Below, piece by piece: positions 1-8,212 of a stretch of 64,000 bases of DNA. The notes under the pieces are model-generated. The model had not been told where the DNA came from and did not search any database. It saw nothing but the letters and a program-made list of their open reading frames with translations. Each line of letters begins with the position of its first letter. The first letter of the stretch is position 1. The translations under genes were made by a program, and so were the position numbers. This stretch comes from Fortiea contorta PCC 7126 (GTDB lineage Bacteria; Cyanobacteriota; Cyanobacteriia; Cyanobacteriales; Nostocaceae): NCBI RefSeq assembly GCF_000332295.1, contig NZ_KB235930.1:4987895-5051894 (forward strand), written 5' to 3'.

Positions 1-384
1 CATCTGAGCAGCACGAGTTTTCATTTCCTGGGGTGAGATACCTGGATGTACTTCTAAACCCATTCTCACGTTTTGTAGCGCAGTCAAGCTCCCGTGTAGA
101 TTATGAGCTTGGAAAATGTAACCATGATGACGTCGTGCTTTAGTTAATTGTCCTGCACTTGCGCCACACAGTTCTGCTCCTAACACTTGCAAGCTACCAG
201 ATTGAGCCGAACGCAATCCACCCACCAAGGTGAGGAGTGTCGTTTTTCCAGAACCAGATGGCCCAGTCATAATGATGATTTCACCAGCGTTAATTTCTAA
301 ATTGATATCAAATAGAACCTGCTTACGCAATTGTCCATGACCAAAATAATGATCTAGATTTTTCACAGAGATAACAGAAGACAT
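1..384 (-). CDS. devA: DevA-type ABC transporter ATPase, 3' part cut by window edge
   Basis: Only the first 128 codons are inside the window; the gene runs off the left edge. The ATG is at 384-382. The Walker A motif GPSGSGKTT is at about residues 41-49, and a Q-loop (YIFQAHNL) follows. The N-terminal region closely resembles the other DevA in this window (17585-18268). DevA is the ATPase of the DevBCA exporter, which with an outer-membrane TolC-like partner exports glycolipids in heterocyst-forming cyanobacteria; paralogues serve other envelope exports. It is the third gene of a devB-devC-devA order on the minus strand and starts 41 bases after the devC stop. Signature motif and Walker B lie outside the window. 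The family call is firm; the substrate is unknown. Confidence 0.9.
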   Translation of the reverse strand, partial: MSSVISVKNLDHYFGHGQLRKQVLFDINLEINAGEIIIMTGPSGSGKTTLLTLVGGLRSAQSGSLQVLGAELCGASAGQLTKARRHHGYIFQAHNLHGSLTALQNVRMGLEVHPGISPQEMKTRAAQM

Positions 385-425
385 AGGGAGATGAGGGGAA
401 TGAAGAGAATGACAAATAACCAATT

Positions 426-1601
426 TTAAAACATATCAGCCGGGTCAGCAGATTGAACTTTGCGAGTAGCGATCGCCCCAGAAATCATACACATAATCAT
501 GGTCAATACTTGTACCTGAATTGCTCGCGCTACAGTCATGATTAATGGTAAATTGGTCGCATTTCTAGTCAAAGCATAAAGTCCAAAAGATACACCCAAT
601 CCTGGCAGAAAACCTAAAATAGCGAGAATTATTGCCTCTTCAAATACCACACCTAAAAGGTAGAAATTGTTATAACCCATAGCTTTAAAGGTGGCGTATT
701 CTTTGATGTGGGCATTGACATCTGTAGACAGGACTTGGTAAACAATAATCACCCCGACCATGAATCCCATCGACACACCCAAACTAAAAATAAAGCCGAT
801 AGCAGTGTTTGTTTGCCAATAATGCTTTTCTACTTCAATAAATTCGGTTTTTGTCAAAACTTTGACATCATTACCAAGCTGCAATTTTAAAGCATCTGCA
901 ACTTGTTTCGGGTCATACCCTGGTTGTAAATTTAATAAACCGATACTCAAGCTGCTAGCATCTCGCTTAGGAAATAACCGCAAGAAAGTTTGGTCACTAG
1001 TAATCAAAGTTCCATCAGCAATGAAGGAAGCGCCAACTTTAAATAAGCCATTAATAGTAATTGTCTGGCGATCAATTTCCGTATTGACTGGTTTTCCTTG
1101 ATCAATTTGGGCAAATGTTTGTTGATATTCTCCTCTAGAGGCGCGATCAAAAATTACTGAATTTGGTAACTTGAGAACATTTTGTTGACGCTTCACTTCT
1201 GGTAAATCAAAAATTTGCTTGTCTGGATCAAACCCCATGACTAATACTGATGTTTTTTTGTGAGTTTGGGGATTTTTCCAATCAACAAAATTAACATACA
1301 CGCCAGTTGCTGATTTTACACCTTGGACATCCATTGCTTGATACAACCGACGACGGGTAAAGCTGGACATATTTGCTAAATTTCGCGCTTGCGGACTGAC
1401 TAAAAAAATATCCGCGTCCATGCTGCTATGCAGTCTGGTGTTGCTGTCAAATAAAGCTGACTGAAACCCCAATTGCATAAACATTAATAAATCAGCAAAA
1501 GCAATGCCTGATAATGCTACTAATAAACGACTTTTTTCACGATTTAATTGCAACCATCCGAGGGGTGTGCGTCGTCCCAGCTGTTGAATAAATCCGATCA
1601 T
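426..1601 (-). CDS. devC: DevC-type ABC transporter permease
   Basis: A 391-residue membrane protein of the FtsX/MacB-like permease type: one N-terminal membrane segment (about residues 28-48), a large periplasmic domain (about 50-265), and three C-terminal membrane segments (about 268-290, 318-345, 360-380). The ending KVQSADPADMF is nearly the same as in the second DevC in this window. It is the inner-membrane subunit of the DevBCA exporter. Its ATG overlaps the devB stop by 4 bases (ATGA), so translation is probably coupled. The family is clear; which DevBCA paralogue this is cannot be told from sequence alone. Confidence 0.9.
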   Translation of the reverse strand: MIGFIQQLGRRTPLGWLQLNREKSRLLVALSGIAFADLLMFMQLGFQSALFDSNTRLHSSMDADIFLVSPQARNLANMSSFTRRRLYQAMDVQGVKSATGVYVNFVDWKNPQTHKKTSVLVMGFDPDKQIFDLPEVKRQQNVLKLPNSVIFDRASRGEYQQTFAQIDQGKPVNTEIDRQTITINGLFKVGASFIADGTLITSDQTFLRLFPKRDASSLSIGLLNLQPGYDPKQVADALKLQLGNDVKVLTKTEFIEVEKHYWQTNTAIGFIFSLGVSMGFMVGVIIVYQVLSTDVNAHIKEYATFKAMGYNNFYLLGVVFEEAIILAILGFLPGLGVSFGLYALTRNATNLPLIMTVARAIQVQVLTMIMCMISGAIATRKVQSADPADMF

Positions 1602-2896
1602 TGCTCAATCACCGCCTGAATCTGTAAATTGGTAAAGTTACTAGCTTTTTGACTAGACGGCTGATCTAAGCGCACATGCACTTCTACTATTCTGTTGTCA
1701 ATGTTGCTGGAGGGGTCGCTGTTGATGATATTCTGGCGCTGGACTTGCATTCCGATCCAATCGACTGTTCCCTGTAATGCTCCCTCTAAAGAATCGCTGG
1801 TGACTTTCACCCGTTGTCCGGGTCGCACTTTATGAATATCACTTTGGTATACTTCTGCAACTGCGTACATCTGATCGGTTTGCCCTAAGTCTACTATGCC
1901 TTCGCTACCGGCTGTTTCGCCGGCGCGGGTACGAATTTTGAGAATTTGTCCGGCTTTGGGTGCGCGGATATACGCTTGGTTGAGTTGTGCTCTAATTTTC
2001 TCTACTGTGGCTTGAGCGCTGTTTACTTCTGCTTGAGCGTTGACGATATCTGTAGGACGGACTTCGGCGGTTTGGTTGAGGTTGGCTTTAGCTTCGTTAA
2101 TCTGCTGCTCTAAGGTGGCGATGGTTTTGTCGCGGTTGGCTTTGGCTTCGTTAATCTGCTGCTCCAGAGTAGCGACGGTTCTGGTTTGGGTGGCTCGGCT
2201 TTCGATGAACTGTTGGGCGGAGGTTTCGGCGCTGAGGCGTCTTTTGTCAACTTCTTGGCTGGAAATCGCCCCTTCTTTGTATAAAGTTTCGTAGCGTTTG
2301 ACGTCAGCTTGTGCATTGCGCTTTTCGGCGTTGACGCGAGCTACGGTGGCTTTGAGTTGCTGTTGTTGTCCTTGGAGTTCGGCTTCTAGGCGATTAATTG
2401 TCGCTTGGAGGGTGATTCTGTTTCCTTGTAGTTCTACTTGTAATCGGTTGATGGTGGCTTGACGCGCCCCAATTTCACCTTGTTTTGCGCCTGCTTTCAC
2501 CTGAGCTAGGCGGGATTGGGCTACTTGCATTTGTCTTTGCGCTTCGTTCATACTCGCTTGTAAGCGATCGCGTCCATCCATAATTGCTATTATCTGTCCT
2601 ATTTTGACGCGATCGCTTTCTTTCACCAACAACTGCTGTACTAAGTTACCTTCCCCTGCATTCGGGGCTGAAAGTCTAATTACTTCTTCTTTTGGTTCCA
2701 GTCGTCCTAATGCTGTGACTGTTTTTACTACTGGCTGTGCTGGAGTTATGATTTGTTGTTTATTATTTGGTGTTTCACGAAATTTACTCACCGTATAAAC
2801 ACTGAATCCAACCACCACAACAGATGCTGCGATTCCCAGAGCGATCGGCATTTTTAACAGCGTCTGCGTATTTCCTAAATTCCAGTTTTGCGCCAT
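1598..2896 (-). CDS. devB: DevB-type membrane fusion (HlyD-family adaptor) protein
   Basis: A 432-residue periplasmic adaptor of the HlyD/DevB family. It has an N-terminal anchor (about residues 18-35), a split lipoyl-like domain (about 60-110 and 310-345), a long Gln/Ala-rich coiled coil (about 110-310) containing near-repeats of ATLEQQINEAKAN, and a C-terminal barrel region. It links the DevCA inner-membrane pump to a TolC-type outer-membrane channel. It is the first gene of the devBCA operon, starts with ATG at 2896, and has two palindromic operator-like sites 30-80 bases upstream. The repeated coiled-coil segment may reflect internal duplication that sets the hairpin length. Confidence 0.9.
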   Translation of the reverse strand: MAQNWNLGNTQTLLKMPIALGIAASVVVVGFSVYTVSKFRETPNNKQQIITPAQPVVKTVTALGRLEPKEEVIRLSAPNAGEGNLVQQLLVKESDRVKIGQIIAIMDGRDRLQASMNEAQRQMQVAQSRLAQVKAGAKQGEIGARQATINRLQVELQGNRITLQATINRLEAELQGQQQQLKATVARVNAEKRNAQADVKRYETLYKEGAISSQEVDKRRLSAETSAQQFIESRATQTRTVATLEQQINEAKANRDKTIATLEQQINEAKANLNQTAEVRPTDIVNAQAEVNSAQATVEKIRAQLNQAYIRAPKAGQILKIRTRAGETAGSEGIVDLGQTDQMYAVAEVYQSDIHKVRPGQRVKVTSDSLEGALQGTVDWIGMQVQRQNIINSDPSSNIDNRIVEVHVRLDQPSSQKASNFTNLQIQAVIEQ

Positions 2897-2924
2897 AAGT
2901 AGTATCCTCTGGTTGACACAAATT

Positions 2925-2943
2925 AAACTAAACCGTCTAGTTC
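2925..2943. promoter_or_regulatory. Imperfect palindrome, candidate repressor operator for devBCA
   Basis: The sequence AAACTAAACCGTCTAGTT reads as an imperfect inverted repeat (AACTA and TAGTT arms around AACCGTC). Its form resembles operators of TetR-family regulators with a GACNGTC-like core. It lies about 30 bases upstream of the devB ATG. That a TetR protein binds it is inference; no such regulator gene is visible in the window. Confidence 0.45.
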
Positions 2944-2954
2944 AATTATCCTAA

Positions 2955-2974
2955 ACTAAACTGATTAGTTTAGT
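2955..2974. promoter_or_regulatory. Perfect 8-bp inverted repeat upstream of devB
   Basis: ACTAAACT, a four-base centre GATT, then AGTTTAGT: a perfect 8-bp inverted repeat. With the neighbouring imperfect palindrome at 2925-2943, which carries the same ACTAAAC/CTAGTT words, it makes two operator-like sites about 30 bases apart in the devBCA promoter region. This is compatible with cooperative repressor binding. Confidence 0.5.
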
Positions 2975-3102
2975 CAAGACACCATAGCCAAAGACACAGG
3001 GGTGCGAGTAGCAACGGCACAGAAAACCGGGATAGGGGATTTGCAAGTAAATAAATATCCCGTCACTGGGCGAAGCAGGGGGAGCAGGGGAGGTTCGGGC
3101 GC

Positions 3103-3325
3103 AGGGGGAGACATTGGTGTCAACTTAACGCGAAACTCTTGTCCCGCCTCAGAATGAATTCTGAGTCTCATAGCTTAAGTCATCTCAAGATGACTAAAAA
3201 TGCTCACAAATCCCTAGTCTACTTCAGTAGACTTCAGCTATTAGCCTGGGAATTCATTCCCTGGCGGGTAGGTCAGCCAAGCATTTAAGCATCTGTGGCT
3301 TAAGTTGACACGAATGAGGGGGAGA
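3103..3325. mobile_element. MITE-like element with 17-bp terminal repeats and 9-bp target duplication
   Basis: The element spans 3112-3316 (205 bp). Its ends CATTGGTGTCAACTTAA (3112-3128) and the complement of 3300-3316 agree at 16 of 17 bases. It is flanked on both sides by the identical 9-mer AGGGGGAGA (3103-3111 and 3317-3325), the mark of a transposition event. Inside are stacked hairpins, including AGTCATCTCAAGATGACT and AGTCTACTTCAGTAGACT. It has no credible coding capacity, so it is probably moved in trans by a transposase that recognises GTGTCAACTTAA ends. A second copy is at 54010-54213. This element fills most of the 3000-3420 gap. Confidence 0.75.
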
Positions 3326-3420
3326 AAGAGCTTATTTGAGATTTCCAAATTCAATTCATCAAATCCAAGGGCGTAACTTTCTTTATGGTTGCTTACTTCA
3401 CCTTCGTTCTTTGCGCGTGG

Positions 3421-3804
3421 TTAGGTCTTTGGGGTGGACGATGGAGGTGGACAGACTTCCATAGCTTGAATCAAGCCGTTTTCAAAGGTGAATCGATGGC
3501 CCACGTACTCATCAGCAAGAACTGTTCCAGCTAAGTCACGTACGACCTGATGCACATCAACCAAAATGCGCCCGTCCTCCTCTAAGTAAAAGGAAATTGG
3601 CTCGACGTGCGGATTGATCTCGCTCCATTGCTCCGTCCAGTAAGCGCGAACTTCTTCAGGCCCACGGACAAAACCGCCTTTGAACGCTCTCGGCCAAACC
3701 ACGTCCGGACTCATGAGGGCAAGGGCGGCGTCAATGTCTCGCGCGTTGAAGGCTGCGTATGCCTCACGGAGCAGTTCAATTAGGAGTGCAGGTTGATCTG
3801 ACAT
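3421..3804 (-). CDS. SnoaL/NTF2-like domain protein
   Basis: A 127-residue protein of the NTF2-like (SnoaL) alpha+beta barrel type. It shows the typical N-terminal helix AAFNARDIDAALALM followed by DVVWPRAFKGGFVRG, a PEEVRAYWTEQW helix, and a C-terminal sheet (DEYVGHRFTFENGLIQ). Family members are small hydrolases, isomerases or ligand-binding proteins, and the fold alone does not give a substrate. It stands alone between the MITE-like element and a solute-binding protein gene. Its codon use looks more GC-rich than its neighbours, which could mean acquisition by transfer. Start is ATG at 3804. Confidence 0.7.
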   Translation of the reverse strand: MSDQPALLIELLREAYAAFNARDIDAALALMSPDVVWPRAFKGGFVRGPEEVRAYWTEQWSEINPHVEPISFYLEEDGRILVDVHQVVRDLAGTVLADEYVGHRFTFENGLIQAMEVCPPPSSTPKT

Positions 3805-3959
3805 TTATTGGTATGGTGAACCAGATGCAGTAAAGACTAATAATTTATTGTATAGAGTTTAGCTGAAGCTTTTTTATCGACGCTATCATGTCTGGAGGCT
3901 AGGAAGTAGGGGCTAGCGAGGGTGCTATGTGTTGGTGAGTGCTTTTGTAGCTGACATCT

Positions 3960-5213
3960 CTATTCCATAGTTTTGATTTGCTGATTCGCTTCATTTTCTG
4001 CCCGCACCATTGCCTGCTTTAATGGTTGTTGCCCCAATAAGGCGCTGATAAATTGGTTATCAAAGTTGTTCACAATTGCCCCTGGATATTTACCAACCTG
4101 CCAAGGTGTAGCGTAATTAACCCCAGCGACAAAAGGCGATCGCAGTGGGTCTTGATCATAACCCAATTTCTGCGCCACCGATTGCCGAGTCGGCAGCGCA
4201 AACCCTGTACCTGTCCACTTTTCCATCCCTGCTTTTCCTGTGAGATAGGAAATCAGTTCCCAAGCTGCAGCTTTGTCTTTGGCTTGTTTGTTCATCACAT
4301 AGGCAACGGTAAATACCATTGTGCCTTTTTGAGCATTAATCGTCGGTATCTCTGCGGTGGCAAATTCTAACTGGGGAAAAGTTTCTCTGAGATAGGGAAT
4401 TGCCCAATTCCCCTCAATCACCATTGCTACCTTGCTTTGACCAAACATTTCACTGCCGGAATTTGTCCCCACGTCAGATTTTTGAGCAGAGGAGCGGTCT
4501 TTTTGATACTGGTCTACCACTAACTGCAATCCTTGTAAACCAGCCTCACTCGCAAAGGAGGCGTTACCATTTTGGTCAACAATTTGACCGCCGAAGGCTT
4601 TAATTTTGTAAGCTTGGCGTGCTAACTCTGGAGTGATTCCCAAGCCATATCTGTTGAGTTTCCCAGTTAACTTTTGGGAGTAGGCGCGTAATTCTTCCCA
4701 AGTTGGCGGTGGATTTTTTAAACCTGCGGCGGCAAAGGCTTGTTTGTTATAGAACAGAGACAAGGTAGAATAATCCTTGGGCAAACCATAAATATGATTT
4801 TTATACTTAAAACTCTTCAGTAGATTTGGCTCAAAGTCCCCTAAGTCAAATTCGGGTGTAATATAGGCATCTAGCGGCTCCAAGACATCCTGACTCATCA
4901 AAAAAGGAGCTTCTAAAGCATCCAAATAGAAAACATCAGGCGCTGCTTCTCCCACCAAACGAGTTTTCAGTACATCCATGTACTGATCAGAAATGACCTC
5001 ATACTTGACTTTAATTTGCGGGTGCTGGGCTTCAAAGTCATTGAGTACCTGCTGCAATAATTTTTGCTCAACAATGTTACCACCCCAACCGCTGAGTTTG
5101 ACGGTGACTGCAGTTGATGCTGGAGGGGCGCTGATGAGTTTTATACTGTGGATGGCGATCAAAGCGATCGCTCCCACTAGCACCAAAAAGCTGAAAAACT
5201 TGCCCTTGCTCAC
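3960..5213 (-). CDS. ABC transporter extracellular solute-binding protein, family 1 (sugar type)
   Basis: A 417-residue MalE/UgpB-like binding protein. The N-terminal stretch (about residues 6-25) is a signal peptide or anchor. The family pattern follows: VKLSGWGGN, QHPQIKVKYE, DVFYLDA, YGLPKDYSTLSLFYNKQAF, PPTWEEL, AMVIEGNW, and AAWELISYLTGK near the C-terminus. It would deliver a sugar, oligosaccharide or glycerol-phosphate-like compound to an ABC importer. No permease or ATPase gene is adjacent, so the rest of the transporter must be elsewhere. The start is GTG (5213-5211). The substrate cannot be read from sequence. Confidence 0.85.
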   Translation of the reverse strand: MSKGKFFSFLVLVGAIALIAIHSIKLISAPPASTAVTVKLSGWGGNIVEQKLLQQVLNDFEAQHPQIKVKYEVISDQYMDVLKTRLVGEAAPDVFYLDALEAPFLMSQDVLEPLDAYITPEFDLGDFEPNLLKSFKYKNHIYGLPKDYSTLSLFYNKQAFAAAGLKNPPPTWEELRAYSQKLTGKLNRYGLGITPELARQAYKIKAFGGQIVDQNGNASFASEAGLQGLQLVVDQYQKDRSSAQKSDVGTNSGSEMFGQSKVAMVIEGNWAIPYLRETFPQLEFATAEIPTINAQKGTMVFTVAYVMNKQAKDKAAAWELISYLTGKAGMEKWTGTGFALPTRQSVAQKLGYDQDPLRSPFVAGVNYATPWQVGKYPGAIVNNFDNQFISALLGQQPLKQAMVRAENEANQQIKTME

Positions 5214-5244
5214 AAAAGTATTACTATCCGCACGATAGCCTTGA

Positions 5245-5272
5245 TAGAGACGTCGCTTTTGAGACGTCTCTA
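5245..5272. terminator. Hairpin between accD and the solute-binding protein gene
   Basis: TAGAGACGTC and GACGTCTCTA form a perfect 10-bp stem around an 8-base loop. It lies downstream of accD and upstream of the solute-binding gene, both on the minus strand. It belongs to the GAGACGT palindrome family that also appears at 44013-44042. It may act as a terminator or be a dispersed palindromic repeat; there is no strong T-run. Confidence 0.4.
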
Positions 5273-5334
5273 CATTTACTTTTAGATAAGTTTAATAGTT
5301 ATTATCTCTCATCCACCTCATCCCTCTCACATTC

Positions 5335-6285
5335 TTATTCCGCTGCAGTGGAACTAAAGCTCATTGTTTCCCATAAAACCATGTGGGGTGTGGTTGGTAA
5401 AGGCTGGTGTAGGGCGATCAACTGGGTAATGGTGTTCTTTAACTGAGTACGGGGGACAATATCGTCCACAAAACCGTGTTTGAGTAAATCTTCAGCGCTT
5501 TGAAAATCTTCCGGTAGTTTTTCTCTGAGGGTCTGCTCAATCACTCGCCGACCTGCAAAACCGATGGTTGCTTTGGGTTCTGCGAGAATAATATCACCCA
5601 ACATGGCAAAGCTGGCGGTAACGCCGCCTGTGGTGGGGTTGGTCAAAATAGGAATATATAATAGTCGCTCTTGGCGGTGGCGTTCTAGTGCTGCGGATAT
5701 TTTCGCCATTTGCATCAACGAGAGCATTCCTTCTTGCATTCTCGCGCCCCCGGATGTGCAGACAATCAATACTGAGTAGCGCCGTTGAGTAGCTTGCTCA
5801 ATCATGCGGGTGAGTTTTTCACCTACCACTGAACCCATGCTACCACCCATAAACCGGAAATCCATGACTCCCAGGGCTACGGGTAAACCGTTAATTTGAC
5901 CCAAGCCAGTTTTGACAGCATCGATTAAACCGATTTTATCTTGTGTTTCCCGCAGGCGATCGCTATAAGATTTGCGATCGCGGAACTGCAACGGATCAGT
6001 AGGATGCAGATTCTCATCCATCGGTTGCCAAGTATTATGATCTATCAATTGGCGGATACGTTCGTCACTATCTACCCGATTATGATGTCCACATTCCACA
6101 CAAACCATGTGATTGGCTCGCAGGTCTTTTGTATAGGTCAATACACCACATTTAGGGCACTTATGCCATAGCCCATCAGCAATTTCTCTTTCTTGGGGTT
6201 CTGGGTGGTTGTTCCCTGTTTTGCGACGATTTGCAAACCAATCTAACAGAGACTTTAAACCGCGTGATTCTTCGTTGTTTGCCAT
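5335..6285 (-). CDS. accD: Acetyl-CoA carboxylase, carboxyltransferase beta subunit
   Basis: AccD joins AccA to form the carboxyltransferase that moves the carboxyl group from biotin to acetyl-CoA, giving malonyl-CoA for fatty acid synthesis. I chose the ATG at 6285 (316 residues); a TTG 15 bases upstream is possible. Four cysteines at about residues 43, 46, 62 and 65 (CPKCG and CVECG) form the zinc ribbon. The crotonase-type core shows [35 protein letters not shown] and [11 protein letters not shown]. The length is usual for cyanobacterial AccD. It appears monocistronic. Confidence 0.97.
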   Translation of the reverse strand: MANNEESRGLKSLLDWFANRRKTGNNHPEPQEREIADGLWHKCPKCGVLTYTKDLRANHMVCVECGHHNRVDSDERIRQLIDHNTWQPMDENLHPTDPLQFRDRKSYSDRLRETQDKIGLIDAVKTGLGQINGLPVALGVMDFRFMGGSMGSVVGEKLTRMIEQATQRRYSVLIVCTSGGARMQEGMLSLMQMAKISAALERHRQERLLYIPILTNPTTGGVTASFAMLGDIILAEPKATIGFAGRRVIEQTLREKLPEDFQSAEDLLKHGFVDDIVPRTQLKNTITQLIALHQPLPTTPHMVLWETMSFSSTAAE

Positions 6286-6952
6286 ATTTATTTTATTCAA
6301 GGAGGGATGAGGTGGAAAACAGGTTAGGGGGTGTGGGGTGTTGGGGAATAGGACGTTGGGCGTGGAGAATTTTGCACTTATTCCTAGTTCCCAGTCTCTA
6401 GTCCCTAGTCCCTAGTTCCCAGTTCCGGTCTTAACCTGTTGACTAAATTGTCAAATTATGTTTCTAAATCAATTGAGACATTATTTTGCATCTTTGGTTG
6501 TCAGCTTAACGAAAATGCTGATGCCAATACAAGTCTTTTGTACATTTGGTGTTGTAAAAGTACTGGCAAAGCCTTTAAAATCCTAACTCGCCAACAGGGT
6601 GCTATTCTCCTAGGTGTTTGGTGAAGATTTCTTGCTCGCAAATCAAGAATTCACGTTGCTAGGTGATGAACATTCAGCGTGTCGAGAAGGTGTTCCCAGT
6701 TACAGGTTGATATTACCAAAATCTCCAACGCCGATGGCGTAATGATAATTACAGTCATGAGGGTGAGAGACTTCTTATGATAAATTAATGGTCTGATAAA
6801 AAAAGTAATAAAAGGATATTTTTCAATTTTCAATTTGTATGTTTAAGAGGGAACAGGGAATAGGGAATAGGGACTAGGGAACAAGCTAGTATGCGACGGC
6901 GTAAATCAAGCAACCATTACAAATCGATGAAAGGCCGAATATACAAGTTTTT
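6286..6952. other. 667-bp intergenic region with short repeats
   Basis: This gap between accD and the prepilin peptidase gene, both on the minus strand, holds T/C-rich CTAGTCC-type heptamer repeats (about 6380-6425), a GGGAATA heptamer run (6851-6882), and otherwise AT-rich DNA. Short open frames of about 60 codons occur on both strands, but they lack ribosome-binding sites and protein-like composition. The accD promoter should lie in 6290-6450. Confidence 0.5.
6851..6882. repeat. GGGAATA-type heptamer repeat (STRR-like)
   Basis: Imperfect tandem copies of the heptamer GGGAATA/GGGACTA. Short tandemly repeated sequences of this kind are common in intergenic DNA of heterocyst-forming cyanobacteria. 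Similar runs occur here at 25300-25341 and 35364-35382. Confidence 0.7.
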
Positions 6953-7771
6953 TCAACTTCCTGGTAAGAATAACCGCAAATAGGTAGACAAAATAGCGTC
7001 ACCAGTAAAGAGAGCGATCGCTGATCCTAAAGCCAAAAACGGCCCAAAAGGTATCTTGTGCCCTTGTTTTCTGGGATTGCAGATCATCACACTACCTATT
7101 AATACTCCCACAGCACAGGCAATAAAACTCGCCAACAATAAATTTTGCCAACCCAACCAAGCCCCCATCATCGCGGCTAATTTAGCGTCTCCTGCGCCCA
7201 TTGCGGTTTTACGTAGGACGATAGCACCAATGAGGGCGATCGCATCAAATAACCATAAGCCCAATACCGCGCCCACTATCGCTGTCATTAAATGTTGAAT
7301 TAATTCTGTGGTACTACCTTGAACAAAAAAACCCGCAAACATTTGAAAAACGATTCCCAAAATTAACCCTGATTGTGTCAGTGAATTGGGTAAGGTCATG
7401 GTGTCTAAATCAATCAGTGATAGCGCCAATAACCAGCTACAAAAAGCCCAGTAACCCATTGTTAAAATCGAAACTTTAAATAATATAAATATGAGTAAAA
7501 ATACGAAACCCGTTAACGCTTCTACCACAGGATAACGGGCAGAAATTTGACTTTTACAAAAACGACACCTTCCTCGTAAACGCAACCAACCCAACACTGG
7601 TACATTGTCGTGGGCTTTTAACTGGTTGAGACAGTGGGGACAACGGGAAGGAGGCCAAAGAATCGACAACCCAGCGGGTAGCCGATAAACTACAACATTG
7701 ATAAAGCTGCCGATAGATGCACCTAGGGCGAAGGCGATCGCACTCGCCGGTATAATTAAGAAAACGTCCAT
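6953..7771 (-). CDS. pilD: Type IV prepilin peptidase / N-methyltransferase
   Basis: A 272-residue polytopic membrane protein of peptidase family A24. The N-terminal cytoplasmic domain has the two cysteine pairs CPHC (about residues 44-47) and CRFC (69-72) typical of the methyltransferase half, between an FINVVVYRLP start and an ISARYPVVEALTG end. Two catalytic aspartates lie in SLIDLDTMTLPNSLT and GAGDAKLAAMMGAWLG. It cleaves the leader of type IV prepilins and pseudopilins and methylates the new N-terminus, and so supports motility, DNA uptake and hormogonium function. Start is ATG at 7771. Confidence 0.95.
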   Translation of the reverse strand: MDVFLIIPASAIAFALGASIGSFINVVVYRLPAGLSILWPPSRCPHCLNQLKAHDNVPVLGWLRLRGRCRFCKSQISARYPVVEALTGFVFLLIFILFKVSILTMGYWAFCSWLLALSLIDLDTMTLPNSLTQSGLILGIVFQMFAGFFVQGSTTELIQHLMTAIVGAVLGLWLFDAIALIGAIVLRKTAMGAGDAKLAAMMGAWLGWQNLLLASFIACAVGVLIGSVMICNPRKQGHKIPFGPFLALGSAIALFTGDAILSTYLRLFLPGS

Positions 7772-7859
7772 TTAGTCGTTAGTCAATAGTCATTTGTCAT
7801 TTGTCGTTGATTTTTCACTGATTGTCGAGGGTTTGCGACTCATGACACTTGACGCTGAA

Positions 7860-8123
7860 TTAATAGACGTGTGACTCAATTTGACTCATCGGCACAAAAC
7901 ATTCTTGGGGTAAGAGGACTGGCTGGTTGGTAAAAATCACCTTACCGCGATGAGTCGAGCGATTAATTGCTACCCCTGACGCGTGTCCCATGATTTCGGG
8001 ATGGACTTCACAATAGGTGTAGTAGATTTTACCAGCCGCTCTGATGACAGCAGGGTCAATCAAAGGTGACTGGTTTTTAGGAGTAGTAAAGTTGGCTGTG
8101 GCGTGTTGTCGTAAAGCTTGCAC
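7860..8123 (-). CDS. Hypothetical protein, 87 residues
   Basis: I do not recognise the family. The product is a small soluble protein with a GTG start at 8123 and a central stretch IYYTYCEVHPEIMGHASG, then GKVIFTNQPVLLPQECFVPMSQ. The composition and codon use look like a real gene. It sits between leuB (upstream, 89 bases) and the prepilin peptidase gene on the same strand, and could share the leuB transcript. No membrane segment or signal peptide is visible. Confidence 0.6.
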   Translation of the reverse strand: MQALRQHATANFTTPKNQSPLIDPAVIRAAGKIYYTYCEVHPEIMGHASGVAINRSTHRGKVIFTNQPVLLPQECFVPMSQIESHVY

Positions 8124-8212
8124 TATACTGCTACTTGCTTGCTAAATTTTTCTCTAGTTTATCTGAAAGATTCAGCAAAGGTTGCCAAAATGGTACGACG
8201 AGTGAGAGAAAA

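Noticed and set aside
2974-3171. 65-codon frame in the intergenic region upstream of devB
   Set aside because: It overlaps the operator-like palindromes and one end of the MITE-like element; Pro-rich composition without a ribosome-binding site.
6439-6833. Short frames on both strands between accD and the prepilin peptidase gene
   Set aside because: About 60 codons each, no ribosome-binding sites, low-quality composition, and likely chance frames in AT-rich DNA.
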